Translations under genes and position numbers: made by a program
In this document: positions 21,594 to 33,050 of the stretch, in pieces
Layout: every line of letters begins with the position of its first letter
Numbering within the stretch: the stretch's first letter is position 1
Notes under the pieces: model-generated
What the model was told of the DNA's origin: nothing
What the model saw: only the letters and a program-made list of their open reading frames with translations
The model's database searches: none
Origin: Heterodera schachtii
Taxonomy: Eukaryota; Nematoda; Chromadorea; Rhabditida; Heteroderidae
Assembly (NCBI GenBank): GCA_023374025.1
Contig: SIJG01000006.1
Location: 2,355,102 to 2,419,101 of the forward strand
Direction: 5' to 3'
Length of the DNA: 64,000 bases

Positions 21594-24500
21594 ATGAACA
21601 AGTGGTCTGCACTTGTGTTAGTTTTGTGGGGAGGGGGGCTTGAACCATGGCCAAATATTAACTCTCTGTCCACTTTCAGTCTGTTGATCGCCTTGATCAG
21701 CGCGCTGGACAGCGCTGTTGTGCGACAACAGCGCGCCGCCAACGCGGACGCATCGAAACCGGAACCGGACAACGAAAAGCCAGGTAAACTAAAATGAATT
21801 TAATAAAAAATAAATAAATAAATTTAATAATTTGGTCCAGGAACTGTGGACTCGGACAAAGCAAAGCCGGACAAAAGCCAGGGAGCGGACACGGAAGGAA
21901 AGGACCCGGAAAAGCCAACGGAAAGCCAGGAAGTGGAAAAGGATGGACCAAATCCGAAGAAACCAACGGAAAGCCAGGAAGTGGAAGAGGATGGACCAAA
22001 TCCGGAGGAGCCAAACAAGCAAGAAAGCCAGGAGGTGGAAGAACAGGAAATGATCCCGAAAAACCAAAAATTCTGAATTAGGAGGAAGCGGAACCGAAAA
22101 AATCGAGTCTGACAGAGCCAAACAAGCTGGAAAACCCCGAAGTGGAACAGTCGGAAGCGAAGCCGCAAGGTCAAGAGAAACAGGAGACACAGGATGTGGA
22201 AGAACCGGCACCGGAAGGCTCAAATCTGCCACTATTCAAGCCCAAAACGGATGCACTGGCAAACGGTCAGCAAATGTTTTGGATGCTGATAAAAAAAGGG
22301 GGTTGGGAAAATTTTTCTGGAAATTTTGAGTGGGCCTATTAGAAAGTGCACAAAATGCTCTACAATATGCAAATGACCACAATTCCATATGACATACCCA
22401 CTGAGGTCGGGTCAGGGATGGCACGGAATTCCGATTTCCGACATTTTTGGGGTTGGAGTTTCCGACTTTGGCCATAACTTTTTTGAAACCTAACAAAATT
22501 TTTTGGAATTTTGCAGGCTGATAGAGTAAACATAGGGCTAGCGCTTAATAGCAAGATTAATTTATTTTATTCCTTCTAAGAAAATATTGGTCAGAATATT
22601 TGATGATCAAAATTATTTTATGTCTAATGAAAAAATTTCCGTTATAAATTGCTTAGATTATTTTATTGATATCATTCGATAGCCCTATGTTTACTCTATT
22701 TCCCTGCAAAATTTCAAAAAATCTCGTCAGGTTTCAAAAAAGGTGGCCAAAAAAGTTTGAAAACCCGGTTCTTTGGGTACTTTTGGCCATAACTTTGCTC
22801 AAACTTGGCCAATTTTTTTAAATTTTAGGTGAGCTAATAGAGCACTCTTAGGGCTATCGAATGAAACAAGAATTAAAAATTTGGTAGACTTTGACAAAAG
22901 TTATGGACAGTTTTTTTTTGAAAATTTCCATTTGATGGTTTTTTATTTAATTTGTCCAACGAATGGTGCCATTTGAAAGCCCAAAAAAATAGACATATGA
23001 CAATGATTGGATGTGGAAGACATAATACTTTTTTTCTTTATTTATTTTTTTATTAAGGAGGGCCCAACTCACGGGATAAGCGACAGGGAGAAGCTGGAGG
23101 AAACACTGGCGGAGACGGAAAGAAAACGGATGGAAAGGGAGGAAAGAATCCGAAAAAAGCGGGAAAAGGAAAGGGAGATGGAGCAACTATTTCACTTGGT
23201 AATAAAAATTAGATTAAAAATTTTTTTAATTCTTCAAGGCTTTAAGCTTTTTTAGTCTGAGTTTCTAATCTATAAAGTCTTTGTTCTCGGGTATCACTTA
23301 ACACGAATAGACCATCATACACAGGTGATGCCAGCGTCTTTTTGCCGGACGGAAAGCTTGGCGATACCATGTGCAACTATCATTTGTCCAAGGGCAAGAG
23401 CATGCTTCTTGGACCACTTGAGAATGCACCTTTTGTGGGCGCTGCTTTTGATTTTGTAGTCAGCGCTGCACTACCACAAATGCCGCACAGTGGTGATGAG
23501 AATGACAAAGACAAACTTGCCGGGCCAATGTGCAAAGCAGACTTTGGCTGTGATTGGGGAAAATGCCATCCAAGCGTTGGCAAAACGTCAAGCACTTGCT
23601 GTGCAGATGGCTTTGTGTTTATCTGCTGCAAGGATGTAGGTGGAGATAAGGACATGTGTGGATAAAATCACCTCACTTCATAATTTTGTCTTTAGACTGC
23701 AAACTTCCAAAGCATTTTTTCAAAAATATTTCGTGTAATTCCATGGGCTAAACGACATCACAGAAATTTGTCACTGAATATTTTCATGGATTTTGAAATA
23801 ATAAAAATTTTGATGTGTTCATTAAAATTTAGGTTCCGGAGGTATGTGCAAAATGGATGTTGGTTTGGTGCAACTTAATATAACATTGTCATGTTGTCAG
23901 CCGGAACCGGCACAACTGGTACAAATGGAGGAGTGCCAAAAAGCAGCCAAAGCTAAGTGCAGCTGTGGATGGTTCGCTTGTGTGCGCAAACAAGGAAATG
24001 GTGCAACCGCATGCTGTGCAGAAAATACGGAATTCACGTGTTGTAAAAATGTAAAAACAAAAATTAAAAAATTCGAAATTAAATAATTTTGTGAGAATTT
24101 TAGCAAAAAAAGGAAATTAATTAAAATCCAATATTAGTATCATAATAATATTAAATTTTGAATTATTTTTTGATTTTGTTAGTTGTAATTTTTAGATCAC
24201 GATTGAATCATTGGTATGGATTATTTCATTTAAAACTTTTGCGATTTTGCAAATATAGCCGCAAATCGTGCACGATAACGAGTGCCGTTTGGCAAACAAA
24301 AGTTGCAAACCATGCGGTTGGGGCGAGTGCGTCCCGGCGGAAGGCCGTTCGCCAAGCCCATGCTGCGCCGAGCACTACACATTCAAGTGTTGCGAAAAAG
24401 TAAAATGAATATTTTATTTGAACTTTTCTCTTATGCCGGCCCTCATAAATAATTAGGGTCTTTTTTCCACCAATCGAATACATTTTTCAAGAGTATTTTG

Positions 24501-27132
24501 CGGTGATATAAAGAAATGCCACAAAAGATTAAAAGCTAAGATGTTGTCTATGATTTTTGTCATATTCGAAAAAAATTTTTTTTTTAATCTGAGGGCCATA
24601 AAATAATGGTTAAAAAATTAAGCAATGGCTGGCAAAAATGTTCAGCTTTCTCATTTCTGCTCTAATATATATTGTAAATTGTGCTATAGAAACTTTGCGT
24701 AAAAACATTTTTATTATTTTTTTAGCCTCCACCGGTGCGTCGACAGTATGAAACATTTGGCTTATATGTACTGTAATCGCATTTAATAAAGGTGAAACCA
24801 GCGCAACTCATCCAAATTGATGATTGCGAAAAAGCCGCGAAAAGTTGTGGCTGTGGCTGGTACAGCTGCATCCCGCACCCAGGCCAATCGTCAACTCCAT
24901 GTTGTGCACAGCACTACAATTTCACGTGCTGCGTGAAGGCAAGGCGGTTGTTTTGGCAGCTTGTAGTATTTCAGCTGATCAATGGTCACTCAGAAAGACA
25001 CTAAAATTAGAATTGGACAAGGGCATTTTATTATCATTCAAACAGTTGGCCATTAAACGTTAAGTTTTTCCAACACAAAAAATGTAATGCATCAGCATTT
25101 GAGAATTAATTAAAAAGTATTTTAAATAGCCATTTAAAATTTATTTTTCATTTTTAAATTTCTTTAAATTGAATTTGTACTACGGTCACGTATAGGGAAG
25201 ACTTTACGCACGTTTTAGAGCAGTAATTTGCTATAAGATTTAGGTTCTGAACCCGCTGAGTTTGGAGTCAATTGTTTTAAATTTATTTATTTTTAGGCTC
25301 CACCGGTATGTCGACAGTTCACAGTGTGGCAATTATTGTAATCGCACTTTTTGTCGGTTTATTAAAGATCAAACCACCACAAATTATTCAAATGGATGAG
25401 TGCGAAAAGGCAGCGAAAAATTGTAGCTGTGGTTGGTACAATTGCATCCAAAAAACAGGCCAATCGTCAACTCCATGTTGTGCTGAACATTATCAGTTTA
25501 CGTGTTGTACCGATGTAATAACCAAATTTTTAAAATACGTAGTGAGAACTCAATAAATTGGAAATAAATTGATTGAAACAAATAATTCGGGATTAAATTG
25601 CAATTTTATCTGGGAAGCAAGTTTTTTTTTAAATGGGATTTGGACCATGATGTTTGGCTCAATAAAGCCAGAGTCATGGTAACTATCGAAATGCAATACC
25701 ATTGAGGCATACCTTACCCATAGCTTTTCGAATGAGCAGAATTTGTGATATAATTTTGTAAAATGAAAATTCGAAAATTTATTTAATCATATTATTAAAT
25801 ATTCTTGCTTGCATGAAAGTGGCAATGTTCTAATAATTAATTTAAATCTTTTTTTTAGTTACCGACTACGACAACGGTATATAAAATTCTTTTCCGTTAG
25901 TTTTTGTATAATTTTTCAAGGAAATGCCAACGCAATGGAAAGAGCTAGAAGAATGTAAAAAGGCGGAAAGGGAATGCAAGCACGGCTCGGCAAAGTGCCT
26001 TCCGGAATTTGGACAGAATGCACAAAGTTGCTGTGGTGAAAACCAAAAGTTTACCTGCCTTGAGGTGGAACAAAATTTTTTTTAAATCTATATAATATAC
26101 CATATTTCCTACAATAGAGCCCCCAGGGGCTCTATTTTTCAACCCCCCTCAAAAGAGGGGCTTTATTTCAAAGGGCTTTATTTCAAGGGGGTCTAATTCA
26201 AGGGAGTGGGGCTATATTATAGGAAATACGGTAATTTGAATCATTTTATATTAAATGAGAAAAATAAATTCATATTTATGCAAAATGAAATTTCACGTAA
26301 TAACAAAGCCTTTGCTTTTGGTTGTATGGATTTCGTTATCATCTTGCTTTTCAGCCCACATACCAATGGGAAGAAAAGAAGACAACACTGGTAATTTTCT
26401 TCATTATATAATTAGGGATGGATATGAGTCAATTTTATTGCTGTTTTTTAATGACCCTAACCTAATTGAAAAAATGATTGAAGCAATGCATTTTTATTTT
26501 ATTTTTTTTCTTCTTTTTTAGAGATATTCATGTGGTTGAATTTTTTAGCTTGAACTGTTTCGGAAATCGACATCAAAGGATTGTGTTGTTCAGTCGCCAA
26601 ACAGAACATTGTTTTGTGCATGTGAAGGCCCGTTTTACACCCAAAATCGACCATTAATTGATAATTCCCAATTTTTTGGTACGTTTGTTTCTAAAAGTAT
26701 GAATAAAATAAAGAAATAATTAAATTTGATTGAAAATGATTTATATTTGCATCAAATATAACCGATCGAAAGTTAAGAAAATTTTAGCCAATTTCGTTTA
26801 GTTATAGTATAAATTAAAATAGGACAAACCCGAGTAATCAAATTCACGAAAATGTGGATATACCTATTTTAATGTACACATTGTATCACTTAATGTACAA
26901 TTGAATATTGTAGATTATTGTTGTTTGGTACGAATATATAATCCACCTTTAAATAATGAAATTATTTTTAAATTTTCCCAATAAGATATAATACTTTTTA
27001 CTTTGTCTTCTTAATATACATATTTTTATAGCGGCAATGGATCCTTTTTGGTCGGAATTACCAGCACGTATAATTGGCACATGCTGCATGGCATCAGAAG
27101 AGCGAAAATTTCACGGAGATGATGGTGATTAA
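21594..27132 (+). CDS. Secreted multi-domain protein with repeated 8-Cys modules (first half of array)
   Basis: Proposed exons: 21594-21616, 21680-21783 (together the signal peptide MNKWSALVLLIALISALDSA and an ADASKPEPDNEKP stretch), 21841-22034 and 22082-22265 (acidic Lys/Pro/Glu-rich region with 16-residue repeats built on KPTESQEVE), 23058-23198 (KKTDGKGGKNPKK), 23325-23635, 23901-24050, 24259-24399, 24792-24938, 25368-25514, 25859-25876 (an 18-base micro-exon, LPTTTT), 25921-26064, 26549-26678 and 27032-27132. Junction phases agree at every step, including a 47-base intron at 22035-22081 and a GC donor at 24939. Six exons each encode one module of the form C-x(5-10)-C-x(1-2)-C-x(3-6)-C-x(10-11)-CC-x7-CC; the one at 25921 has lost the last Cys, and the 23325 module has fewer Cys. 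The last two exons read CACEG and GTCCMASEERK, then stop. The protein should be secreted and disulphide-rich. I do not recognise the module; it is not an obvious EGF, SCP or ShK domain. Whether this joins the second half (27491-30844) by alternative splicing is unresolved. Confidence 0.62.
21911..22034 (+). repeat. In-frame 48-base tandem repeat coding KPTESQEVE units
   Basis: Within the acidic exon two nearly identical 16-residue units, each starting KPTESQEVE and ending DGPNP, are followed by a partial third (ESQEVEE). The DNA unit GGAAAGCCAGGAAGTGG recurs at 48-base spacing. Such in-frame repeats are prone to copy-number change between individuals. Confidence 0.7.
22467..22757. repeat. Inverted repeat containing the dispersed GCAGGCTRATAGAG motif
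   Basis: GGCCATAACTTTTTTGAAACC, then ATTTTGCAGGCTGATAGAGT and ACATAGGGCTAGC on the left, are mirrored by GATAGCCCTATGTTTACTCT, TGCAAAATTTCAAAAAATCT and GGTTTCAAAAAAGGTGGCC on the right. The same core recurs at 14150, 15650, 20280-20350, 22790-22870 and 51670-51750. It lies inside the large intron between the acidic exons and the first Cys module. CAGGGATGGCACGGAATTCC at 22414 just outside may be an element end. Confidence 0.6.
26097..26232. mobile_element. Short foldback element ending ACCRTATTTCCTAYAAT
   Basis: Left ACCATATTTCCTACAATAGA pairs with right TCTATAATATAGGAAATACG-type sequence: the complement of the right end reads ACCGTATTTCCTATAATATA, and both run into AGCCCC. The interior iterates GGGGCTTTATTTCAA. 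It lies in the intron after the exon ending at 26064. A sister family with ACCGTAT ends is at 54034-54190. Confidence 0.65.
26287..27132 (+). CDS. Alternative signal-peptide start within the Cys-module array
   Basis: An ATG at 26287 opens an excellent signal peptide (MKFHVITKPLLLVVWISLSS) continuing SAHIPMGRKEDNT to a gtaatt donor at 26392 in phase 1. It can splice in frame to the exon at 27032 (AAMDPFWSELPA...GTCCMASEERK, stop at 27132), giving a secreted peptide of about 68 residues. It cannot enter the intervening exon at 26549 without a stop. So this may be a nested small gene or an alternative first exon sharing its last exon with the long gene. In duplication copy 2 the matching exon (46690-46788) has lost its ATG and frame. 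Confidence 0.5.
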
Positions 27133-27490
27133 CAGAGTTGTCATAAAGAGACTTTAGCCTCATTTTGTTGGCTTTGAGAAGCCAATTATGCTAATCTTTT
27201 CAAATGAGGCTTTTATTTTGTTTGTTTTTTTTGGAAATTTTAAGTTTTTGAGAAAACTCCTCAAAAATATAGCTATTTCTAATCAAAATCAAAGGCTTAT
27301 TGAACGCGGATGATATTTCTTCTCATCGATCGAACTGCTCTTGCTGCGAGAAGGTATTGACAAGTGATCAAACTGGCCAAAAGCTTGATTTAAAAATTTG
27401 TAAAAAAATTTCTTAGGAGCCAACATTGTTGAAGATTTCCATCGTAAGAGTGTCTACTTTTAATTAATTAAATTAATCAAATTTATTTAG

Positions 27491-30400
27491 AAAAACAAAA
27501 TCAGTGACACACCAGAATGCCGAAAAATGATTGAAGAAATGCGGAATTGTACATGCCCAAGCCAAGTGGATAAACGGGATGACTACTACCGTGACGTATT
27601 TCTAATTGATTTCAAAAGTTTAAAAGTAAACTGTTTTTTAAATTTGTTAAATTAGGCGAAACCCGTTGATTTTTTGCCACACTCGTGCGTGGAAGAAGAA
27701 GGTTGGCCACAAACTGATTGCTGCCCCGAAAACACCCGCGTTGAGTGTTGCGCATTCGATGAAACGGTTTATATTGATATTTCAAATATTATCTTTAATA
27801 AATATTATATATAAATTATATAATATTTTAGGAAGCAGAAGGTGGCCGAAAAAGCGTGGTTTTGGTAAATGCGCTAATACAAAAATTAAAAAACAAAAAA
27901 ATTATTAAATTTATTAATATTCACAATTACTATTTTGATCAAAAACAAATTGATTAGCAAATTTCAGAATTAAAAATTTCTTATTAATTTATGTTAATTT
28001 AGAAAGCTCGCATACGCAATTATGGGACAGTAAGTTATTTGTTGAGATAGCATTTATCCTCACCAGAAAAAAATCTTCAATTAAATGCTCATGTTGGTAT
28101 GAGCATGAAATAATTCTCATTTTTAACATATAAAATGCAAAACTAAGTTAATAACTGTAAATATTCCTAAAAACTATATAAATCCACTAATTATTTTAGC
28201 CATTAAATTGCCTTGAATGTGACCACAAGGTGTTGGAAGCACGACTGATGATGGTGATTAGATAGTTTAAAAAACCCTCAAATATTTTTTGTTTTATTTC
28301 AAGCCAACCAAAAAATAATTGCCTATAAATTTGAATCATTCGCAGAATTTGAAAAAAACTGGAAAAGATTTTCAATCAAAATAATTTTTCTTTGTAGAAA
28401 GAGATTCCGTTGGAAAAGCCTGTTCGTCAAGAGTGTAATCGGGCAGCGGAAAAATGTCCTTGTGGGTTTGGCACTTGTGTGTTCACCTACCAGAAGGCAA
28501 TTCCTGACTACTGCTGCACGGGTCCTTACACATTCAAATGCTGTGACAATGTGAGATATTTCTTGTAAACAGCGCTTGTTGTCTTAACAATTTGTTAAGC
28601 CGAATTTTAAAAATGTAGAAATTATATTTGTGGCATAAAATTTATATGAGCCTTTCGATGGGCAGTAAGTAATAAAGTGTTTGCTCTGAAAGAAAAAAGT
28701 CTTTTCGTTTACAAAACCTCCAAATTTCAAATATTTAACACCATTTTAAGCGTAAACACCTTCCATAAGTGCCTCCGATCTTTTATGATTAGATTAACGT
28801 TAGCAGCCAAAAAAAAGTGATTGGAAATGTCCAAATTCTTTTTTCTCCGAAAAAGCTTTAATTGACTATTTCAGGTAACAACAACAACAGCCCCTTTTCA
28901 AACGACAGTAAAATATTCGGCATTTATTATTAAAAATGAAAATATCTTAAAAAATAATGGCCATAAGCTTTTGAATAAGTAACTGAAGAAATCGGAGTTT
29001 CAAAGACATCCTCGATTATGAATAGGGGTAATATTTTTAGGCTCTAAAAACTGCCAAAATAAGCACTAAAAATTCTTAAGGGAAAAACGGAAATATAGAT
29101 TTTATTTCAAAATTTTAGGCTTTTAGGCTCCAAAAATAAAAACCTAGAAATAGGCTTTAATAAATTGAAAAGTACCTTCAATTCTCCCTTCAAAAAATTG
29201 TTTTACATGCGTTTTAGGCCGGAGCTCAGGAAAGAAATAGGCTAAAACTTAAAAATATTTGCCCTAATTATAATCTTGGCCAATTTTCCGTAAAAAATAT
29301 TTTTTAAATTTAATCGCTGAGGGTGGTTCTCTCCCTCACGTCTCTCACTGAAAAGTGACAATTTCCTAAAGATGGCACCCAAACAAATCACCGACAAATC
29401 GAAGTGCAACGACAAAGAAGAAATCCGGCGAGTTTGTGAGAGCTGCGAAGAGTACGCATGCGTGTCCAAACAAGGATTTGTCTCAACCAGTGCGTGCTGT
29501 ACTGACAACTTTCAGTTTCAGTGCTGCCCTAACAACCAAAAACCGGTAGATTTCGAAACGAGCTTTTGGGAGAAAAAAGACAGGGATTCGATGGGATTTG
29601 GCAGCAATTTTGGTTCTGGCAGTAACTATTACCAAATTCTAGATTTATCGAAAATTGAATGAGACCAAAAATGCATAAGTTTGATTGGTTGTTTCTAAGA
29701 AATATTTTTCATTTTGAAGCATCCCGGGTCCTGCAAAAATGAAACCAAGAAAATCATGGACATATGTGGCTGCGGAACATACTGGTGCCGGCCAAATCAG
29801 GGCTTTCGTGGATTTGGCTGTTGCCCGAGTGACTACGAATTTGTCTGCTGCCATGTCGGCAAAGTAATGGGAAAATAGCAAATTAATAAGATTGATCTAT
29901 CAATATACTGTACAGCATCTTTGGTTTATGACCTTGTTTTTGTTTTCCATCTCTTTTTCCTAACATAAAAATGGAAATAAATTTTTTATGAATCTAATAA
30001 CGTAGAGCCAGCCAGGTCATTGAGACACTAATAATATCTTAGTTATTATTTTTATTTCTTGTAGCAAACAACTTCAACGACAACGAGAATTCCGCGGGTT
30101 GGAACACTTTTTTTTATTCACAAAATATATTAAATAAATGTTAAATAAAACCTGTTAATTGGTCATGTTTCAAAAAGTTTCAAAAAGTACAAAAAAACAA
30201 TGGCCATAAAATCAGTTCTTAAAACCTTGATTTTTTTGTACATTGGACGAAATTTTCAGAAGTTTTCCTATAAAGGGACGTCAAATGCTTAAAACAATAT
30301 CATTAAATATTAAGTTGGTTGAGAAAAAAAAAATTATGGTCCAAAAACTAATTTTTGTTATGCTTTGATAATCGCTGTCCCTCATCAATGAAATGAAAAA

Positions 30401-30844
30401 TTAAATTTAAAAAAAAGACATTTAATAATATAAAAAATTGCATTTACATATTTATAATTTTTTATAAGAAATTAACACCAATACAATGACAAAATTTTAT
30501 ATCTTAATAATATTTCAATATTTTTAGGTTTTGCCAACGACGCCAAAACTTGTCAAAATAGAGAACGATTCTCCTCTTTTTTGCGAGTTGAAAAAACCCT
30601 GCAATCCGTATATTTTTTTTAAAAATTAAATAAACAAAAAATTTTATCAAAACTTTTAACCAGTAATTTGTCGGGCTTGGCGAAATTTGGCCGCCGTTTC
30701 AATGCACATAAAGAAAAATGTGCCGCATTGATCAGGCAGCAGCAGTCGGCACCATCGACAGAGCTTAAATTGGAATTGCGTCAGGGGTTCATGGACGACA
30801 TCATGGAAGGGTCCTTTCTGATCGATTACATTCGTGATCATTGA
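27491..30844 (+). CDS. Repeated 8-Cys module gene, second half of array
   Basis: Exons 27491-27595, 27656-27766, 27832-27864, 28003-28029, 28200-28253, 28398-28550, 28875-28907, 29372-29545, 29720-29863, 30065-30097, 30528-30607 and 30664-30844. All are phase 0 except the last junction (split codon), and all have gt donors and ag acceptors. Four modules are visible. The first is split by an intron and reads CTCPSQ... then DCCPENTRVECC. The others are CPCGFGTC...CCTGPYTFKCC, CESCEEYAC...CCTDNFQFQCC and CGCGTYWC...CCPSDYEFVCC. Short Thr-rich linker exons (VTTTTAPFQTT, QTTSTTTRIPR) separate modules and may be O-glycosylated. The C-terminal exon (GLAKFGRRFNAHKEKC...DYIRDH) has no cysteine module and is the best-conserved part in copy 2 (49824-50004). 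No signal peptide precedes 27491, so it probably belongs to a longer transcript starting upstream, most simply the gene at 21594 with the 27032 exon skipped. Confidence 0.62.
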
Positions 30845-31650
30845 TCATTGCCATAATTCGGACAATTCCCTCCCAAAAACCCACAAAACAAAATTCCTTC
30901 ATATCATTTCCAAAAAGCAATATAAAATTCCGATAAATATCTTTCATATAGTCAAGAGCCAAAATCTTACGAATCGGCGTATCCCGGGCATAAATCACTT
31001 TCAGGTTTTGTAAAATATTAAACTTTAAAATTTCTTTACTCCCCCGCCCCCCAAAAAAAAAAATCATGAAACAGATACTAAGGTTAGATTTCCTGTTCCC
31101 GGAAAATCCAAGTCTAGTTCTTCATAATTATTATATATTTATCATTTTTCTTTTGTTAATGATTTGCATATGTTCCTATTTTCGAAATACTAATGCGTAT
31201 AAAACTATTTATTACTATTTTTACAGTGTATGTATTGCAAAAATAAAAATGATGATGAGAAGAAAAAAAGCTCATAAAAGCGAAATTTTCGCTTTTTACT
31301 TATTTTTGAGATAAATTTTTAATTTTTAAGAAATTTTAATATGGAAAAATATGGATATAGAAATCCATCCTAGAGTTTCTAACCAAGCTTAAAAAACGCT
31401 TTTCGTACGTTTCAGGCCTCCCAGAGTCCAGGAAAAAAATATGGATTTCCATGAATGTCAAAAGAGAAATACATAAATAATTTTAATTATAATTGCATAT
31501 GTCGCCCTTTAAGCAATGTCCACAGAGCTTGGAGAATCACGAGCACAATCTGATTGCCGAGTTCCGCGCTTAATCGTCCATGCCCTTTTTTGGTTCAGAT
31601 ATCCCAGCCTTATGCCCCTCTTCTTCATTGTTCCTTTTCGGACCCAATTC
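30845..31650. other. Downstream flank of the array, no gene seen
   Basis: AT-rich with a polyC/poly-A patch (CTCCCCCGCCCC) at 31041. 31300-31470 matches the interior of the ATATGCA element at 53146, which suggests a partial copy of that element. The long open stretches here have no partner exons or motifs. Confidence 0.4.
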
Positions 31651-32875
31651 TTCGGTTTCTTCTTTCTTCCCCCATTGGCATTCCTTTGATTTGAGACATA
31701 ATCCCATGCTCTCAATATTTTCCGCATTTTGCCTTTGTTTAACAACATATTGTCGGTATTGTAACCGGAACTATAACTCCACAGTTTTAACAATGATCTA
31801 CCGGCCGATACCGATACGAGCAGTGTTTTGAAATTTATGCAGTGTGAATCTATGCCATTTTTCGCCAGGGTTTGTTACAAAATTCGTTGTTTCTCTTTTA
31901 GGCTTTTCACCTGTGTATGACAAATCACATATTTTCGCAAAAATAAATTTGAATATATGAGCTGAAAATGGAATTGTACACAAAGTACTGATTTTAATTG
32001 GTTTTGTTGAATTGAAGGCACCCTATCGACGGTGGGCTTCTTCACCAGTGGTTGTTCAGGGTTTGTTGTTGACTTTGAGCACTCTGGCATTAATGTACTT
32101 GCCGCTTTTGTCGTAATCGCTTTCAGCCAGGTCCAATGTTAGGTCACCACCGTCCAAGTCGTTCAAATTCAATATGAGTCGGCGAATCTGAAAAATCATC
32201 GTGCAAAGGCGTAAAAGTGGCATGGACAATTTTTCGACATTAAATTTGGACAAAGTCTTCACATTGGTATTACTGAAAATATTATTGGGGCACCAATTTA
32301 TAGTTGCTAAAACTGCCATAATAATAATAATTAGTTTTTAGGTTCTAAAAAACCCCAAAAAATAGGTGTTAAATGGGAAAATAGTTGCTAAAACTTTCAA
32401 ATTTAGAAGGTTTAAATGACAAATTAATTAAAAAGTAACAAAACAGTATTAAGAGAATAATTTTTAAAACGAAAAATTTGTCAAAAAAATAAATAAATTA
32501 TTTTTTAGATGAAATTTTGAGAAAATTTTCTTTTCTTAGAGGTGATTTTTATGTTTTTACATATTTTTTCTGCGACTTAGTTATGGTGAGGAGAGAAGCC
32601 CAAAAATAGCATTTTCAATAAACTCCCTAAAAATAAACTTTATTTTCGTTTCTTATAAATTTTCAGATTTTTAAAATTTATTTAGAATGCCGAAAGTACA
32701 CAAATCGAATTCTTGGCTCTAATATCTTTATCAGTATATGTTCCGTGGGTTACATGGAAATTCAAAAATTTTACAAAATATTCTGGAAGAAATTCGATAC
32801 CATATCCACTATAATTGTGGCTTTACTTTGTGTATTTGCAATTTTAGGCTGACAGTTTGAAAAATAAAAATTGGA

Positions 32876-33050
32876 CTCAAAACTTTATTAAAAATCATTT
32901 GACTCATAAAAAAATTATTAGACTCATAAATTGTCATAGGACTCATAAATATTTATTGGGCTCATAAATTGTCATAGGACTCATAAATATTTATTGGACT
33001 CATATACTCTGATTGGACTCATAAAAGTCAATTGGACTCATAAAGTGCAT
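32876..33050. repeat. GGACTCATAAA tandem-like array
   Basis: About eight units of (T)GGACTCATAAA with variable 12-20 base spacers (ATTTATT, TTGTCAT, CTCTGAT, GTCAATT). Related units occur at 19547-19577 (GACTCATAAAGTG). It ends in TTAGAGCC. Possibly the subterminal region of another inverted-repeat element. Confidence 0.6.

Noticed and set aside
21789..22232. Minus-strand open frames of 116-147 codons opposite the acidic exons
   Set aside because: They are antisense shadows of the Lys/Pro/Glu-rich repeat, with low-complexity Phe/Leu/Ser composition.
25308..25367. MSTVHSVAIIVIALFVGLL as a separate signal peptide for the module at 25368
   Set aside because: Equivalent tracts before the neighbouring units (23840, 24740) are out of frame or stop-containing, and an acceptor at 25367 fits the phase-0 pattern of all other modules. 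It is more likely intron, though a late start here cannot be excluded.
32876..33050. CRISPR-like array
   Set aside because: Units of about 11 bases with short irregular spacers in a eukaryotic context; no CRISPR features.
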